This document shows positions 11,887-20,721 of a stretch of DNA of 64,000 bases, piece after piece. The translations under genes were made by a program, and so were the position numbers. Positions within the stretch are counted from its first letter, which is position 1. The number at the start of each line of letters is the position of its first letter. Where the stretch lies: contig NZ_JAOVZB010000003.1 in assembly GCF_025716875.1 (NCBI RefSeq), positions 248,001-312,000 on the forward strand, written 5' to 3'. The notes beneath the pieces are model-generated. The model made no database searches and had not been told where the DNA came from. It saw only the letters and a program-made list of their open reading frames with translations. Source of the DNA: Marinomonas sargassi. GTDB lineage: Bacteria > Pseudomonadota > Gammaproteobacteria > Pseudomonadales > Marinomonadaceae.

Positions 11887-12354
11887 TTATTTTTTATCTA
11901 TTAGATCATTTTCTTCATTAACGAATTCACCTTCTATGATGTCTTCGTTTTGCCCAGTACGATTGGCACCTGTTCGCCATTGTGAACTGCGCTGCATAAC
12001 TGAGCTCATGAATTTCAGAATTAAACCCGCAGCAAGGAGCTTTCTAAAGAATGGTATTAGTAACACACCACCAATGGCATCCGTCACAAACCCCGGAATC
12101 AATAAACATACACCAGCAAAAACCAACATTAGGCCTTCTGCCATTTCAGATGCAGGTAACTCACCCCGCTGCATTTTTTCTTGTGCTTTCTGAGATGTTT
12201 CTAAGCCTTGCTTACGGATGAGGCTCACCCCTACAATAGCGGTTAAGAAAACTAAAGCTATGGTAGTGAGGCCGCCAATTTCTCCCCCTACCTGAATCAA
12301 TACAGCTAACTCAACAACAGGCACCAAAATAAATAATAAAAGCGCAATTCTCAT
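11887..12354 (-). CDS. fxsA: FxsA family membrane protein
   Basis: FxsA is a small inner-membrane protein; E. coli FxsA relieves exclusion of phage T7 in F-carrying cells, but its normal job is unknown. The protein (155 aa) starts MRIALLLFILVPVVELAVL, has three to four hydrophobic segments and the LLIPGFVTDAIG motif that defines the family. I chose the ATG at 12354 because AAGGAAAG precedes it; an in-frame ATG at 12378 has no such site. It is divergent from the alkyltransferase-like gene with only 35 bases between starts. Confidence 0.88.
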   Translation of the reverse strand: MRIALLLFILVPVVELAVLIQVGGEIGGLTTIALVFLTAIVGVSLIRKQGLETSQKAQEKMQRGELPASEMAEGLMLVFAGVCLLIPGFVTDAIGGVLLIPFFRKLLAAGLILKFMSSVMQRSSQWRTGANRTGQNEDIIEGEFVNEENDLIDKK

Positions 12355-12389
12355 AATCTTTTCTTTCCTTTTCAACATACACTCTATCT

Positions 12390-12722
12390 ATGGGCTTATC
12401 TGTGACTAATCAAGCAATTAATGGGTTTAAATCTCAAGTTCTTATTGTTTTAAACAATATTCAAGAAGGCCAGTGTATTGCCTATGGGGAATTAGCTAAA
12501 CAAGCAGGTTTTCCTAACCATGCACGACAAGTCGGTACATTACTCAAAAACTTACCCAAAGACACTAAACTGCCTTGGCATAGGGTAGTTAATGCAAAAC
12601 ATCATATTAGCTTTATTGAGGGATCAGAGGCCTATGAGCGCCAAAAGCAGAAACTAGAGGAAGAAGGCTGGGTAATCCTAGGTAATAAATTGACAGTAAA
12701 TGAAAACAACAAAGGGGATTAA
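12390..12722 (+). CDS. Alkyltransferase-like (ATL) DNA-lesion recognition protein
   Basis: The 110-residue protein is the DNA-binding half of the O6-alkylguanine transferase family, with CIAYGELAKQAG, the helix-turn-helix arginine region (HARQVGTLLKNLP) and the active-site motif. The motif reads PWHRV (W63) instead of PCHRV. Tryptophan in place of the acceptor cysteine defines ATL proteins such as E. coli YbaZ, which bind O6-alkylguanine and pass it to nucleotide-excision repair rather than removing the alkyl group. It lacks a clear ribosome-binding site. Function is inferred from the family. Confidence 0.9.
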   Translation: MGLSVTNQAINGFKSQVLIVLNNIQEGQCIAYGELAKQAGFPNHARQVGTLLKNLPKDTKLPWHRVVNAKHHISFIEGSEAYERQKQKLEEEGWVILGNKLTVNENNKGD

Positions 12723-12737
12723 AATATCCCCTTTGTA
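12708..12737. terminator. Bidirectional terminator between the ATL gene and yajQ
   Basis: ACAAAGGGGAT pairs with ATCCCCTTTGT around a short A/T loop, overlapping the end of the ATL coding region. It has A- and T-rich flanks and serves two convergent genes. Confidence 0.7.
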
Positions 12738-12761
12738 AAACATTCTTACAATATTAGAAAC

Positions 12762-13247
12762 TTAATCTCTAAAGTTTGTAAATTGCACAGGCTGAGCCAA
12801 ATCCGCTCCGCGTAACAACGCCATCACCTGCTGCAAATCATCACGCTTTTTACCCGTAACACGCAACTGATCACCTTGAATTTGCGCTTGCACTTTGATC
12901 TTACTATCTTTGATCATCTTGACAATTTTTTTCGCTTCGTCGGTCTCTAAACCTTCTTTCATTCTGATAGCTTGAGACGCTCGCATATTGCCCTTCTCTA
13001 CCGCATCTTTATCAAGACTTTTTAGGTCGATACCACGCTTAACTAGCTTTTGATTCAAAATATCAGACATTTGGCGTAGTTGTGGTTCTGCTTCTGCTTC
13101 CATAACAACACTGGTTTTATCTTTAATCTCATAATGAGCTTTTACGCCTTTAAAATCATAACGCGTTGTGATTTCTCTATTGGCTTGATCCACTGCATTG
13201 CTGACTTCGTGCCAATCCAACTCAGATACTACATCAAACGATGGCAT
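12762..13247 (-). CDS. yajQ: YajQ family nucleotide-binding protein
   Basis: This 161-residue protein of two ferredoxin-like halves starts MPSFDVVSELDWHEV and contains YDFKGVKA and the VRVTGKKRDDLQ-like end typical of YajQ (UPF0234). Xanthomonas and Pseudomonas members bind cyclic di-GMP and act on virulence regulators; E. coli YajQ has been reported to bind nucleotides or tRNA. Role here is inferred from the family only. It is convergent with the ATL gene. Confidence 0.95.
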   Translation of the reverse strand: MPSFDVVSELDWHEVSNAVDQANREITTRYDFKGVKAHYEIKDKTSVVMEAEAEPQLRQMSDILNQKLVKRGIDLKSLDKDAVEKGNMRASQAIRMKEGLETDEAKKIVKMIKDSKIKVQAQIQGDQLRVTGKKRDDLQQVMALLRGADLAQPVQFTNFRD

Positions 13248-13333
13248 TTTATGCTCCTTAACATTTTCAACATAAGTAATTTGAGGCGATAATAGCAGGG
13301 ATTTTAATAAAATACCTAATGGATAGCTTTTCT

Positions 13334-14272
13334 ATGAAAAATACACCTTGGCTAGTAATAGGCGCAGGCGCAGTTGGTCTTTTTTGGGCATGCAAGCTAG
13401 AACAGCTGGGGCATAAGGTGCATTTAGTTTATAGATCCACAAAGCCTGGCAAATTAATTTCGCTGAGTTCTGCCATATCAGGGGAAGCACATCTTCCTTC
13501 CGAACATAAGGTAAAAAGCTTCAAAGCAAGTGAATTAACCCGGTCATATAACAAGGTATTACTTTGCACAAAATCGTTCGATTTAAAGGACGCCTTCCTG
13601 AATTGTAAAAACAACATTTCATTAGAAGCCGATATTGCCTGTTTATGTAATGGCATGGGAGCACAACAGCTATTACAAAAAGAACTAGCGCCAACACAAA
13701 GGCTCTGGGTCGGAACCACCAGTGAAGGCATGTTGAAGACAGCAAAAAATCAAGTCACACATACAGGGCTTGGCGATACCTTCTTCGGTCTTTGGTCAAC
13801 ACACTCAAGCAGTGAATCCTTTCCCTTAGATAACTACCAAGTACCAAACATTCACCCAAAGCTATTCGATAAGCTCGCTATTAATGCCTGTATAAACCCT
13901 CTTACAGCTATTTTTGAAATACATAATGGCGAGCTACTTAACCCAGAATATAGCCCCTTACTAGAGGCATTAATAACAGAGCTAGAGAGCGTCTTCTGCC
14001 ATAATAAATTCGAATACAAAGAACATAGCCAACACCTAACAAAAGAGGTTTTGACTAATCGCATACAGACCGTTGCTCAATTAACCAAACTCAACCGCTC
14101 GTCTATGTATGAAGATTTACGTTTAGAGAGGACGACTGAAATCGACTACATTTCAGGCTTTTTACTCACGAACAGCCCTATTGAGCTCCCTATTCAGAAA
14201 CTGCTTTATGATGCTGTCACCTCTGCAGATCAAAGAGAGACTTACAAAAAAAAGCTGCTAAACATCGTCTAG
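13334..14272 (+). CDS. panE: 2-dehydropantoate 2-reductase
   Basis: PanE reduces ketopantoate to pantoate with NADPH in pantothenate/CoA synthesis. The Rossmann motif GAGAVG lies at residues 10-15 from the chosen start, and the catalytic KLAINACINPLTAIF segment (lysine and asparagine) is intact. Length is about 312 aa. I prefer the ATG at 13334 because GGATAG lies 7 bases upstream; an ATG at 13319 would add five residues. It is monocistronic. Other ketopantoate-reductase-like paralogues exist, so the exact substrate is probable rather than proven. Confidence 0.85.
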   Translation: MKNTPWLVIGAGAVGLFWACKLEQLGHKVHLVYRSTKPGKLISLSSAISGEAHLPSEHKVKSFKASELTRSYNKVLLCTKSFDLKDAFLNCKNNISLEADIACLCNGMGAQQLLQKELAPTQRLWVGTTSEGMLKTAKNQVTHTGLGDTFFGLWSTHSSSESFPLDNYQVPNIHPKLFDKLAINACINPLTAIFEIHNGELLNPEYSPLLEALITELESVFCHNKFEYKEHSQHLTKEVLTNRIQTVAQLTKLNRSSMYEDLRLERTTEIDYISGFLLTNSPIELPIQKLLYDAVTSADQRETYKKKLLNIV

Positions 14273-14284
14273 CAGCTTTTTAAA
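14246..14284. terminator. Terminator at the 3' end of panE
   Basis: AAAAAGCTGCTA pairs with TAGCAGCTTTTT around the panE stop codon, so the last codons of panE form the stem. A/T runs on both sides suit termination of panE and of the convergent S1 gene. Confidence 0.75.
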
Positions 14285-14306
14285 ATCACCTTATTTAAGA
14301 ACCAGC

Positions 14307-15140
14307 TTACAGCTTGGTCACTTTCTCTTTGGTTAGGTGTATTTTTTTATCTTTATACAAAGCGCCCAGTGCTTTTTTATAAGTTGCCTTACTTACTTTA
14401 AACACCGCATAAATCGCCTCTGGCGAGGCTTTGTCTGTCAATGGCGATTCGCCGCCTTGTGAGTCTAGGTAATCCAGTACATCGTCTAATATGTTACGGA
14501 CTTTTTTATAACCGACTTCCTGAAGACTTAAATCGATTTTGCCATCTTCGCGCATTTGTTTGATAAAGCCTGTGGTTTTCTCACCTTTCCTTAGCTGCCT
14601 AAAGGCATCTTCAAAAAACAAAACACCCCAGAAGCGATTATCAATAACACATTTGAAGCCGATATTGGTTTTATCGCCAATGATGATAGAGACTTTATCA
14701 CCCACTCGGTATGGCGCCTCTTCACGATTCAATAAGGCATCAACCTTTGTGGTTGCCACAATACGATTCGTAAATTGATCAAGATAAATGAACAATAGGT
14801 GAGTTTCACCCTCTTCCACTCTATTCTTCTGCTGACTAAAAGGCACCAATAAATCTTTTGGCAGCCCCCAGTCGAAAAATGCACCTACTTGGTTAACCGC
14901 TACTGAAGTCAAAGCAGCAAACTCGCCTACCTGTGCTTTCGGTAAGTCCGTTGTGGCAATCAGTTTATCGTCTGAATCAAGGTAAACGAAGACCTCAACT
15001 TTTTGACCCAACTCGATGCCTTTTGGTACATACCTTTTTGGCAGAAGAATCTCACCAAGGTCCCCAGCGTCTAAATACACACCGAAATCCTTTTCTTTTA
15101 CTACTTCTAATGTGTTTAGACGTCCAATATTTGCAGCCAT
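14307..15140 (-). CDS. CvfB-type S1 RNA-binding protein
   Basis: The 277-residue protein resembles CvfB/YitL: repeated S1-like modules (GRLNTLEVV, FFDWGLPKDLL, DGKIDLSL) and a C-terminal winged helix (DKASPEAIYAVFKVSKATYKKALG). Staphylococcal CvfB binds RNA and affects virulence gene expression; in gammaproteobacteria the role is not established. I chose the ATG at 15140 because GGAGAG lies 4 bases before it; an upstream in-frame ATG at 15155 contains that site. Confidence 0.85.
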   Translation of the reverse strand: MAANIGRLNTLEVVKEKDFGVYLDAGDLGEILLPKRYVPKGIELGQKVEVFVYLDSDDKLIATTDLPKAQVGEFAALTSVAVNQVGAFFDWGLPKDLLVPFSQQKNRVEEGETHLLFIYLDQFTNRIVATTKVDALLNREEAPYRVGDKVSIIIGDKTNIGFKCVIDNRFWGVLFFEDAFRQLRKGEKTTGFIKQMREDGKIDLSLQEVGYKKVRNILDDVLDYLDSQGGESPLTDKASPEAIYAVFKVSKATYKKALGALYKDKKIHLTKEKVTKL

Positions 15141-15200
15141 AGGCTCTCCGAACAATATTTCGTATCATCTAATGCTTCAACATAAGCATTAGCCATATTT

Positions 15201-15767
15201 TTATTCACTTTCTATGTTTGTTTTCATACAAGATTCAAACATAGCATCTAATTTCTGTTTACCTAACTGATCCATCTTCTCGATATTATTGTTCGGTATT
15301 TCAGTTGTATCACCATAAAACTCTATTGCCTTATCTAAGCTTGCCTCTCTTAATAAATGCAGCATAGGGTAAGGGGAACGATTGGTGTAGTTAGAAACAT
15401 CATCTGGTTCTGTTCCTGAGAAGCAATAATCAGGATGAAATGTCGCTAATTGATAAACACCTTCGCAACCTTGATCGAACATAAGGTTTTCCGCCATTTC
15501 TACAAAATCCAAATAGCTGTGGAAGCTTTTAAACAATGAAGGAAAGATAATCAAAGTCGTTTCCGTCTCAGGCGTTTGATCTAACCATTGAATTTCAGCC
15601 ATAAGCTCTTCAAGAGCCACGTCCATTTTCTTAGAGCGAAGTACGACATATCTCACACTGTTATTTTCTACTTCACGCTTGGCAAACGGGCAGACATTTT
15701 GCGTAATAATGAAATCTTTCACCCAGCTCATCGTTTGGGCGGTTACTAATTCGTCAGAGAGCAACAT
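15201..15767 (-). CDS. DUF1415 family protein
   Basis: This 188-residue cytoplasmic protein has the features I associate with DUF1415: a WVKDFIITQNVCPFA start, a TTLIIFPSL segment, FHPDYCF and the RSPYPMLHLLR block. No function is known for the family. It lies just downstream of the S1-protein gene's start on the same strand. No catalytic motif can be pointed to with confidence; the conserved Cys, His and Asp residues suggest an enzyme, but this is speculation. Confidence 0.75.
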   Translation of the reverse strand: MLLSDELVTAQTMSWVKDFIITQNVCPFAKREVENNSVRYVVLRSKKMDVALEELMAEIQWLDQTPETETTLIIFPSLFKSFHSYLDFVEMAENLMFDQGCEGVYQLATFHPDYCFSGTEPDDVSNYTNRSPYPMLHLLREASLDKAIEFYGDTTEIPNNNIEKMDQLGKQKLDAMFESCMKTNIESE

Positions 15768-15972
15768 GGAAGTGCCTTATCCTAAATATTTTTGGCTATT
15801 CTAGAGCAAAGCGCTATGTGGGTCTAACTTATCCCACCCCTACTTGAGTTTCGATTTCGCAGAGTAGTAAAACAAGGTATCATAAGCCTCATTCTGGTCA
15901 GCAAATTGACCAAAGGCTAGAAAAAGCAACGCTTCTTTCTACCATTACATTTTTCGCCATTAGAGAGCCTAC

Positions 15973-17169
15973 ATGTCATTCTCCGAACTAGATCTAGATT
16001 TAACCATCGAGCACGCCATTAGCGAGCTGGGATTTGATACGCCAACAGAAATTCAACAACAAGCAATACCAGTTGCATTAGATGGTTCGGACCTTCTTGC
16101 GACAGCACCAACAGGCACAGGTAAAACCATTGCTTTTTGCGCACCCGCTATTCAACATATTCTTGATAGAGACGAGCAATCTACAACCGCCCCCAAGGTG
16201 TTAATCTTAGCGCCAAGTCGTGAGCTAGCTCGCCAAATATTTAACACGGTTGAGCTACTTACAAAACACACTCGCATTCAGTCTCAATTGATCATAGGCG
16301 GCACACCTTATGGCATGCAACAACAGCAACTAAGCGAGCCATGCGATATTCTCGTTGCCACACCTGGTCGTTTAGTCGAGTTAGATGAAAAACAATGGCT
16401 AGACTTAACCGATACATCGTATTTTGTCATTGATGAAGCGGACCGTATGCTTGACATGGGTTTCGTAGGCGCCATCAAACACATTGCCAATGAGCTTCCG
16501 AAGGAAAGACAAACACTCATGTTTTCTGCCACATTAGAAGGTGAGAAAATGGGGCGTTTTGCCGGCGAGTTACTAAATGAAGACACAGAACAAATACGCC
16601 TAGGAGAATCATCAAGAACAGTACCAAGCCAAATAAAGCAAACGGCATATCGTATTGATGACGAAGAACACAAAGAAGCGGTCTTAAAGCATTTGTTATC
16701 ACAAGAACGAGTCCAACAGGCTGTCCTGTTTGTTTCAAATAGAGAGCATGTGGACATCTGGGTACAACGCATTCGAAAAATGAATATCATGTGTGATGGT
16801 TTGCATGGTGACATGAAACAAGGCGACCGCAGTGAACACATGAAACAAATGAAGCGTGGAAGATTGCAAGTTCTTGTTGCAACTGACGTAGCTTCTCGCG
16901 GTATCGACTTACCTGAGATTAATACGGTTATTAACTTACGCTTACCACGTAAAGCAGACAGTTATATACACAGGGCGGGACGTGCTTCTCGTGAAGGTGC
17001 TCCCGGCGAATGCATATCTCTAGTTGATATTAATGACCTTCCTATGATGGAAAAAATTCAGCGCTTTATGCAAGCAAATATCAAATTCAGTAAGATTCAA
17101 GGCCTTGAACCTAAAACGAAAGTACGATCATCAAGCACTAAGAAAAAGAAGAAGGCAACCAAAAAGTAG
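15973..17169 (+). CDS. srmB: DEAD-box RNA helicase (SrmB type)
   Basis: The 398-residue helicase has the Q motif (TPTEIQQQAIP), motif I TAPTGTGKT (44-52), motif II DEAD (VIDEADRM), motif III SAT and motif VI HRAGRASR, then a short Lys-rich tail. Domain order and size fit SrmB, which helps assemble the 50S subunit in E. coli. Motif VI reads HRAGRASR rather than the commoner HRIGRTGR, within family variation. It is monocistronic and convergent with ribA. Assignment to SrmB rather than another DEAD paralogue is likely but not certain. Confidence 0.85.
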   Translation: MSFSELDLDLTIEHAISELGFDTPTEIQQQAIPVALDGSDLLATAPTGTGKTIAFCAPAIQHILDRDEQSTTAPKVLILAPSRELARQIFNTVELLTKHTRIQSQLIIGGTPYGMQQQQLSEPCDILVATPGRLVELDEKQWLDLTDTSYFVIDEADRMLDMGFVGAIKHIANELPKERQTLMFSATLEGEKMGRFAGELLNEDTEQIRLGESSRTVPSQIKQTAYRIDDEEHKEAVLKHLLSQERVQQAVLFVSNREHVDIWVQRIRKMNIMCDGLHGDMKQGDRSEHMKQMKRGRLQVLVATDVASRGIDLPEINTVINLRLPRKADSYIHRAGRASREGAPGECISLVDINDLPMMEKIQRFMQANIKFSKIQGLEPKTKVRSSSTKKKKKATKK

Positions 17170-17176
17170 CAATCAA

Positions 17177-17206
17177 TAAAAAAGCCCCATAAGGGGCTTT
17201 TTTATT
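17177..17206. terminator. Bidirectional terminator between srmB and ribA
   Basis: AAAAAAGCCCC pairs with GGGGCTTTTTT around an ATAA loop, giving a T run on both strands between the convergent genes. Confidence 0.9.
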
Positions 17207-17221
17207 GTCATAACGCGTCAA

Positions 17222-17830
17222 TCAATCTTCAAAGTGTATTGTATGAGCTTTACGTTCCGCTTTGGTTTCTAAGTATTTGCGATTATGCTCGTGTACGTGA
17301 ACTTGCGTTGGTACAACTTCAACCACATCAATACCGCTGTCTTTTAATTGCTGCGCTTTATCTGGGTTATTAGTAAGCAAGCGAATGGTATTGGCCTCTA
17401 ACGCTTTTAACATATCCGCAGCAACGCCGAAATCACGATCGTCTTGAGGCATATGCAGCATTTCATTTGCTTGATAGGTGTCATAACCTTGATCTTGAAG
17501 TGCATAGGCGTCTAGCTTAGCGTAAAGGCCAATACCTCGGCCTTCTTGACGAAGATACATGATATAGCCACCTTCTTTATTGATGAGGTCAATAGCCTCA
17601 TCTAACTGATCACCGCAATCACAACGAGCTGAGCTAAAAACATCTCCCGTTAAACATTCAGAGTGCAATCTAACTAAGGGAGCCGTGCCCTCTTTCTTTT
17701 CCGTACCTTCAAAGTAAATACCTATGTGTTCTTTTTCGGTACCTTTGCCTTCGAAAGAAATAAAGTCAGCGGTTATCTCGCCTGCTTTTAATAGGATGTT
17801 AACTCGCTGTTTTATCTTAAATTCAGTCAT
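17222..17830 (-). CDS. ribA: GTP cyclohydrolase II
   Basis: RibA opens GTP to start riboflavin synthesis. The zinc ligands C59, C70 and C72 (CX10CXC) are present, with [12 protein letters not shown] and GYDTYQAN following. At 202 aa it is the stand-alone form, not the RibBA fusion. It is monocistronic. No FMN riboswitch is apparent upstream. Confidence 0.97.
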   Translation of the reverse strand: MTEFKIKQRVNILLKAGEITADFISFEGKGTEKEHIGIYFEGTEKKEGTAPLVRLHSECLTGDVFSSARCDCGDQLDEAIDLINKEGGYIMYLRQEGRGIGLYAKLDAYALQDQGYDTYQANEMLHMPQDDRDFGVAADMLKALEANTIRLLTNNPDKAQQLKDSGIDVVEVVPTQVHVHEHNRKYLETKAERKAHTIHFED

Positions 17831-17927
17831 TTAATTATCTCAAATAGGTGCAAAACTTCTCTTATGCTGCTTCTTTATTAGGGTGAAATCTAAAAAAACA
17901 AGAAGAAGTTATATTGTAACATTAAAT

Positions 17928-18413
17928 TTACTTTAAGTGCCCTAATGGCAATGCAGTACTTTCTTTAACGCTACGTAGCAAGAAACTAGATTGCACACCT
18001 GTCACACCGGGAATACGTGTTAGTTGCCCTAATAGAAAATCATGGTACTTTTCCATATCCTCTACGACTACCTCTAACAAGTAATCACAGTTCTGTCCTG
18101 TAACAAGATTACAGTTTCTCACTTCTGAGAATTGATTCACTTGCTCTTCAAAAACACTAAATCTATCTGGCGTATGCCGGTCCATGCTAATTTGCAGGAA
18201 GGCGGTCAACTTCAAACCTAATTCCGAGCGTTTTAAAACCGTCACTTTTCGGTCAATAATTCCACTTTCTTCTAACGCTTTCACTCTTCGCAGACAAGGC
18301 GAAGCGGATAAACCTACCCTATCGGCTAATTCCTGATTGGTTAAGCTAGAATCTTGCTGTAATTCTGACAGTATACTTAAATCTATTTTATCAAAAACCA
18401 TATGATCAGCCAT
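17928..18413 (-). CDS. Lrp/AsnC family transcriptional regulator
   Basis: The 161-residue protein has an N-terminal helix-turn-helix (LTNQELADRVGLSASPCLRR) and a C-terminal RAM ligand domain with GYDYLLEVV-like and IPGVTGVQSSF segments. Members sense amino acids. It is divergent from leuA across 178 bases, so control of leucine synthesis or of itself is a reasonable guess, not shown. Its closest named relative cannot be settled by eye. Confidence 0.9.
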   Translation of the reverse strand: MADHMVFDKIDLSILSELQQDSSLTNQELADRVGLSASPCLRRVKALEESGIIDRKVTVLKRSELGLKLTAFLQISMDRHTPDRFSVFEEQVNQFSEVRNCNLVTGQNCDYLLEVVVEDMEKYHDFLLGQLTRIPGVTGVQSSFLLRSVKESTALPLGHLK

Positions 18414-18591
18414 TTATTGTAAAAAAAATAAGAAATGAGCAATATAATTTCAATATAAACCAAAAAAACATAAAAAACGCAATCTTTTACCCTTAAAAAA
18501 GCCGTATCATATAGCCATTGACGCCCATTCACCCAATGAGCATAAAGACAAGCGAGCTTATCCGCTCCATAACAAGAAGAAGGGAAAGATC

Positions 18592-20238
18592 ATGACATCT
18601 TTTGACCACACAAAATATACGCCGTTTCAGCCAGTTGTTATTGAGAACCGTACTTGGCCTGATCAGGAAATAACAAAAGCCCCAATTTGGTCTAGCGTTG
18701 ACCTTCGTGATGGCAACCAAGCCTTGGTTGAGCCGATGACTGTAGAACAAAAGAAACAGTTTTTTGCTCTACTTGTTGATGTTGGCTTTAAAGAGATTGA
18801 AGTCGGCTTCCCTGCTGCTTCACAGTTAGATTTTGACTTTGTTCGTTGGTTAATTGAAGAAAACAAAGTTCCTGACGATGTGTACATTCAAGTTTTGACA
18901 CAAGCTCGTCCTGAATTGATCGCTCGTACCTATGAGTCTCTTAAAGGTGCAAAAAAAGCCATTGTCCATGTTTATAACTCAACGTCTAAAACTCAGCGTG
19001 AGCAAGTTTTCCGCCTTGGCAAAGACGGCATTAAAGAAATTGCCGTTAAAGGTGCTGAGTGCGTAAAAGAACATGCTGCAAAACACCCTGAAACAGAGTG
19101 GGTTTTCCAATATTCTCCTGAAAGCTTTACTGGTACGGAAACAGATTTTGCGGTTGAAGTAGTTAATGCTGTTGCCGATGTTTGGCAACCAACGCCTGAC
19201 AACAAGATCATCATAAACCTACCAGCGACAGTTGAAGTGGCAACACCAAATCGCTTTGCAGATCAGATCGAGTATTTTTGTCGTAATGTAAAGCAGCGTG
19301 ACAACATGATCATCAGCCTTCACACCCACAACGACCGTGGCTGTGGTGTTGCTGCAGCTGAGTTAGGTTTGATGGCAGGCGCTGATCGTATCGAGGGCAC
19401 ATTGTTAGGTAATGGTGAACGTACAGGTAATATGGACGTGGTAACCATGGCGATGAATATGTACAGCCAAGGTGTCGATCCAGAATTAGTATTAAGCGAT
19501 ATGGACCGTATCATCAGTGTTGTGCAAGCTTGCACATTGCTACAAGTTCACCCACGCCACCCTTACGCTGGCGAGCTTGTCTTTACCGCTTTCTCTGGCT
19601 CACACCAGGATGCTATTAAGAAGTGTTTAGCCAATCAAACAGCCGACAAACCATGGGATGTGGCTTACTTGCCAATTGACCCTACTGACGTGGGCCGTAG
19701 CTACCAAGAAGTGATTCGTGTTAATAGCCAATCTGGTAAAGGCGGAATCGCTTACACACTTGAGCAAGAATATGGCTTAGCATTGCCTCGCTGGTTACAA
19801 GTAGAGTTCAGTCCTATTGTACAAAAGTTTGCTGAAATTGACGGCGGTGTTGTTGATGCTCAGTCAATGAAAAAACTTTTCGAAGATAGCTTCATGACAG
19901 GCTCAACACCTTACCAGTTAGGTAAATACGACTTAACAAAAGACGATATCGACACAGTTAATGCTGAGCTTATTGGCTCGGAAAACGTACAAATTTCTGG
20001 TAATGGCAATGGTGCCCTTTCTGCTTTCAGTACAGCATTAGGTGAACACTTTGGAATGCGTATTGATATTATCCAATACCAAGAACATGCCTTGACTGTT
20101 GGTAGTGATGCTCAAGCGATAGCTTATGTTCAAGCAAACATTGACGGAGACCGCTTTAACGGTGTTGCGATTCATAACGATATCGTATCCGCTTCGATTC
20201 AAGCTGTACTTGCAACAGTGAACCAAAAAATAGCCTAA
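18592..20238 (+). CDS. leuA: 2-isopropylmalate synthase
   Basis: LeuA condenses 2-ketoisovalerate with acetyl-CoA, the first committed step of leucine synthesis. The 548-residue protein is of the type-2 form (N-terminal TKYTPFQPVV segment before the TIM barrel). It has the metal/catalytic DLRDGNQALVEP, the HTHNDRG metal ligands, and a C-terminal allosteric domain for leucine feedback. AGAAGAAGGGAAAG precedes the ATG. No leucine-rich leader peptide is obvious. leuBCD are not in the window. Confidence 0.97.
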   Translation: MTSFDHTKYTPFQPVVIENRTWPDQEITKAPIWSSVDLRDGNQALVEPMTVEQKKQFFALLVDVGFKEIEVGFPAASQLDFDFVRWLIEENKVPDDVYIQVLTQARPELIARTYESLKGAKKAIVHVYNSTSKTQREQVFRLGKDGIKEIAVKGAECVKEHAAKHPETEWVFQYSPESFTGTETDFAVEVVNAVADVWQPTPDNKIIINLPATVEVATPNRFADQIEYFCRNVKQRDNMIISLHTHNDRGCGVAAAELGLMAGADRIEGTLLGNGERTGNMDVVTMAMNMYSQGVDPELVLSDMDRIISVVQACTLLQVHPRHPYAGELVFTAFSGSHQDAIKKCLANQTADKPWDVAYLPIDPTDVGRSYQEVIRVNSQSGKGGIAYTLEQEYGLALPRWLQVEFSPIVQKFAEIDGGVVDAQSMKKLFEDSFMTGSTPYQLGKYDLTKDDIDTVNAELIGSENVQISGNGNGALSAFSTALGEHFGMRIDIIQYQEHALTVGSDAQAIAYVQANIDGDRFNGVAIHNDIVSASIQAVLATVNQKIA

Positions 20239-20273
20239 TCGCAAGATAGCCTAATTATAAGCAGGCATACTGG

Positions 20274-20306
20274 AAAGCCGAAGACTAAACATCTTCGGCT
20301 TTTTTA
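20274..20306 (+). terminator. leuA terminator
   Basis: AAAGCCGAAGA pairs with TCTTCGGCTTT around a 7-base loop and is followed by a T run, 36 bases after the leuA stop. Confidence 0.9.
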
Positions 20307-20395
20307 TGGGCTAAAAACAGTTATTAAATAAAGTATCAAGAAAGTGCTAATATCTTCAGCTATCAAACGCTCAGTAACCATAGGAAGTCAGCACA

Positions 20396-20692
20396 GTGCC
20401 TTTAAAAGTTTTTCTACTATTTCTATTACTCGCAACTTTTAGTAAAGCCACATACGCTGAATGTAGAGATATAGACTCTAAAGCTGCCGCAGATAAAACA
20501 GCACAGAAGCATGTCGGCGGAAAAACTTTCAAAAGAGCTATGGTGTTAAAAAGGCATCTACCAAGCAAAAGAAAGGAAGTCGCAAGCTATGTTTACGTGA
20601 AATCTACAGACCTGTATTACACCGTCTATTCTTTGGTCAGCACGGACTGCAAATCGGTTAGAGTCCTCAAACAAACAAAAGGGAAGCACTAG
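20396..20692 (+). CDS. Small secreted protein of unknown function
   Basis: Starting at a GTG with AGGAAG upstream, the 98-residue product has a signal peptide (about 1-21, cleavage likely after TYA) and a basic mature part. The mature part has two cysteines (ECRD and STDCKS), which could form a disulfide, and no known domain I recognise. It is likely periplasmic. It is monocistronic, between leuA and the Lon-like gene, with its own terminator. Confidence 0.65.
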   Translation: MPLKVFLLFLLLATFSKATYAECRDIDSKAAADKTAQKHVGGKTFKRAMVLKRHLPSKRKEVASYVYVKSTDLYYTVYSLVSTDCKSVRVLKQTKGKH

Positions 20693-20704
20693 GCTTCCCT
20701 TTTT
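20676..20704. terminator. Terminator between the small secreted gene and the Lon-like gene
   Basis: AAAAGGGAAGC pairs with GCTTCCCTTTT, overlapping the end of the plus-strand gene; A/T runs on both sides allow it to serve the convergent protease gene too. Confidence 0.8.
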
Positions 20705-20721
20705 ACATTACGCCTTATTGC

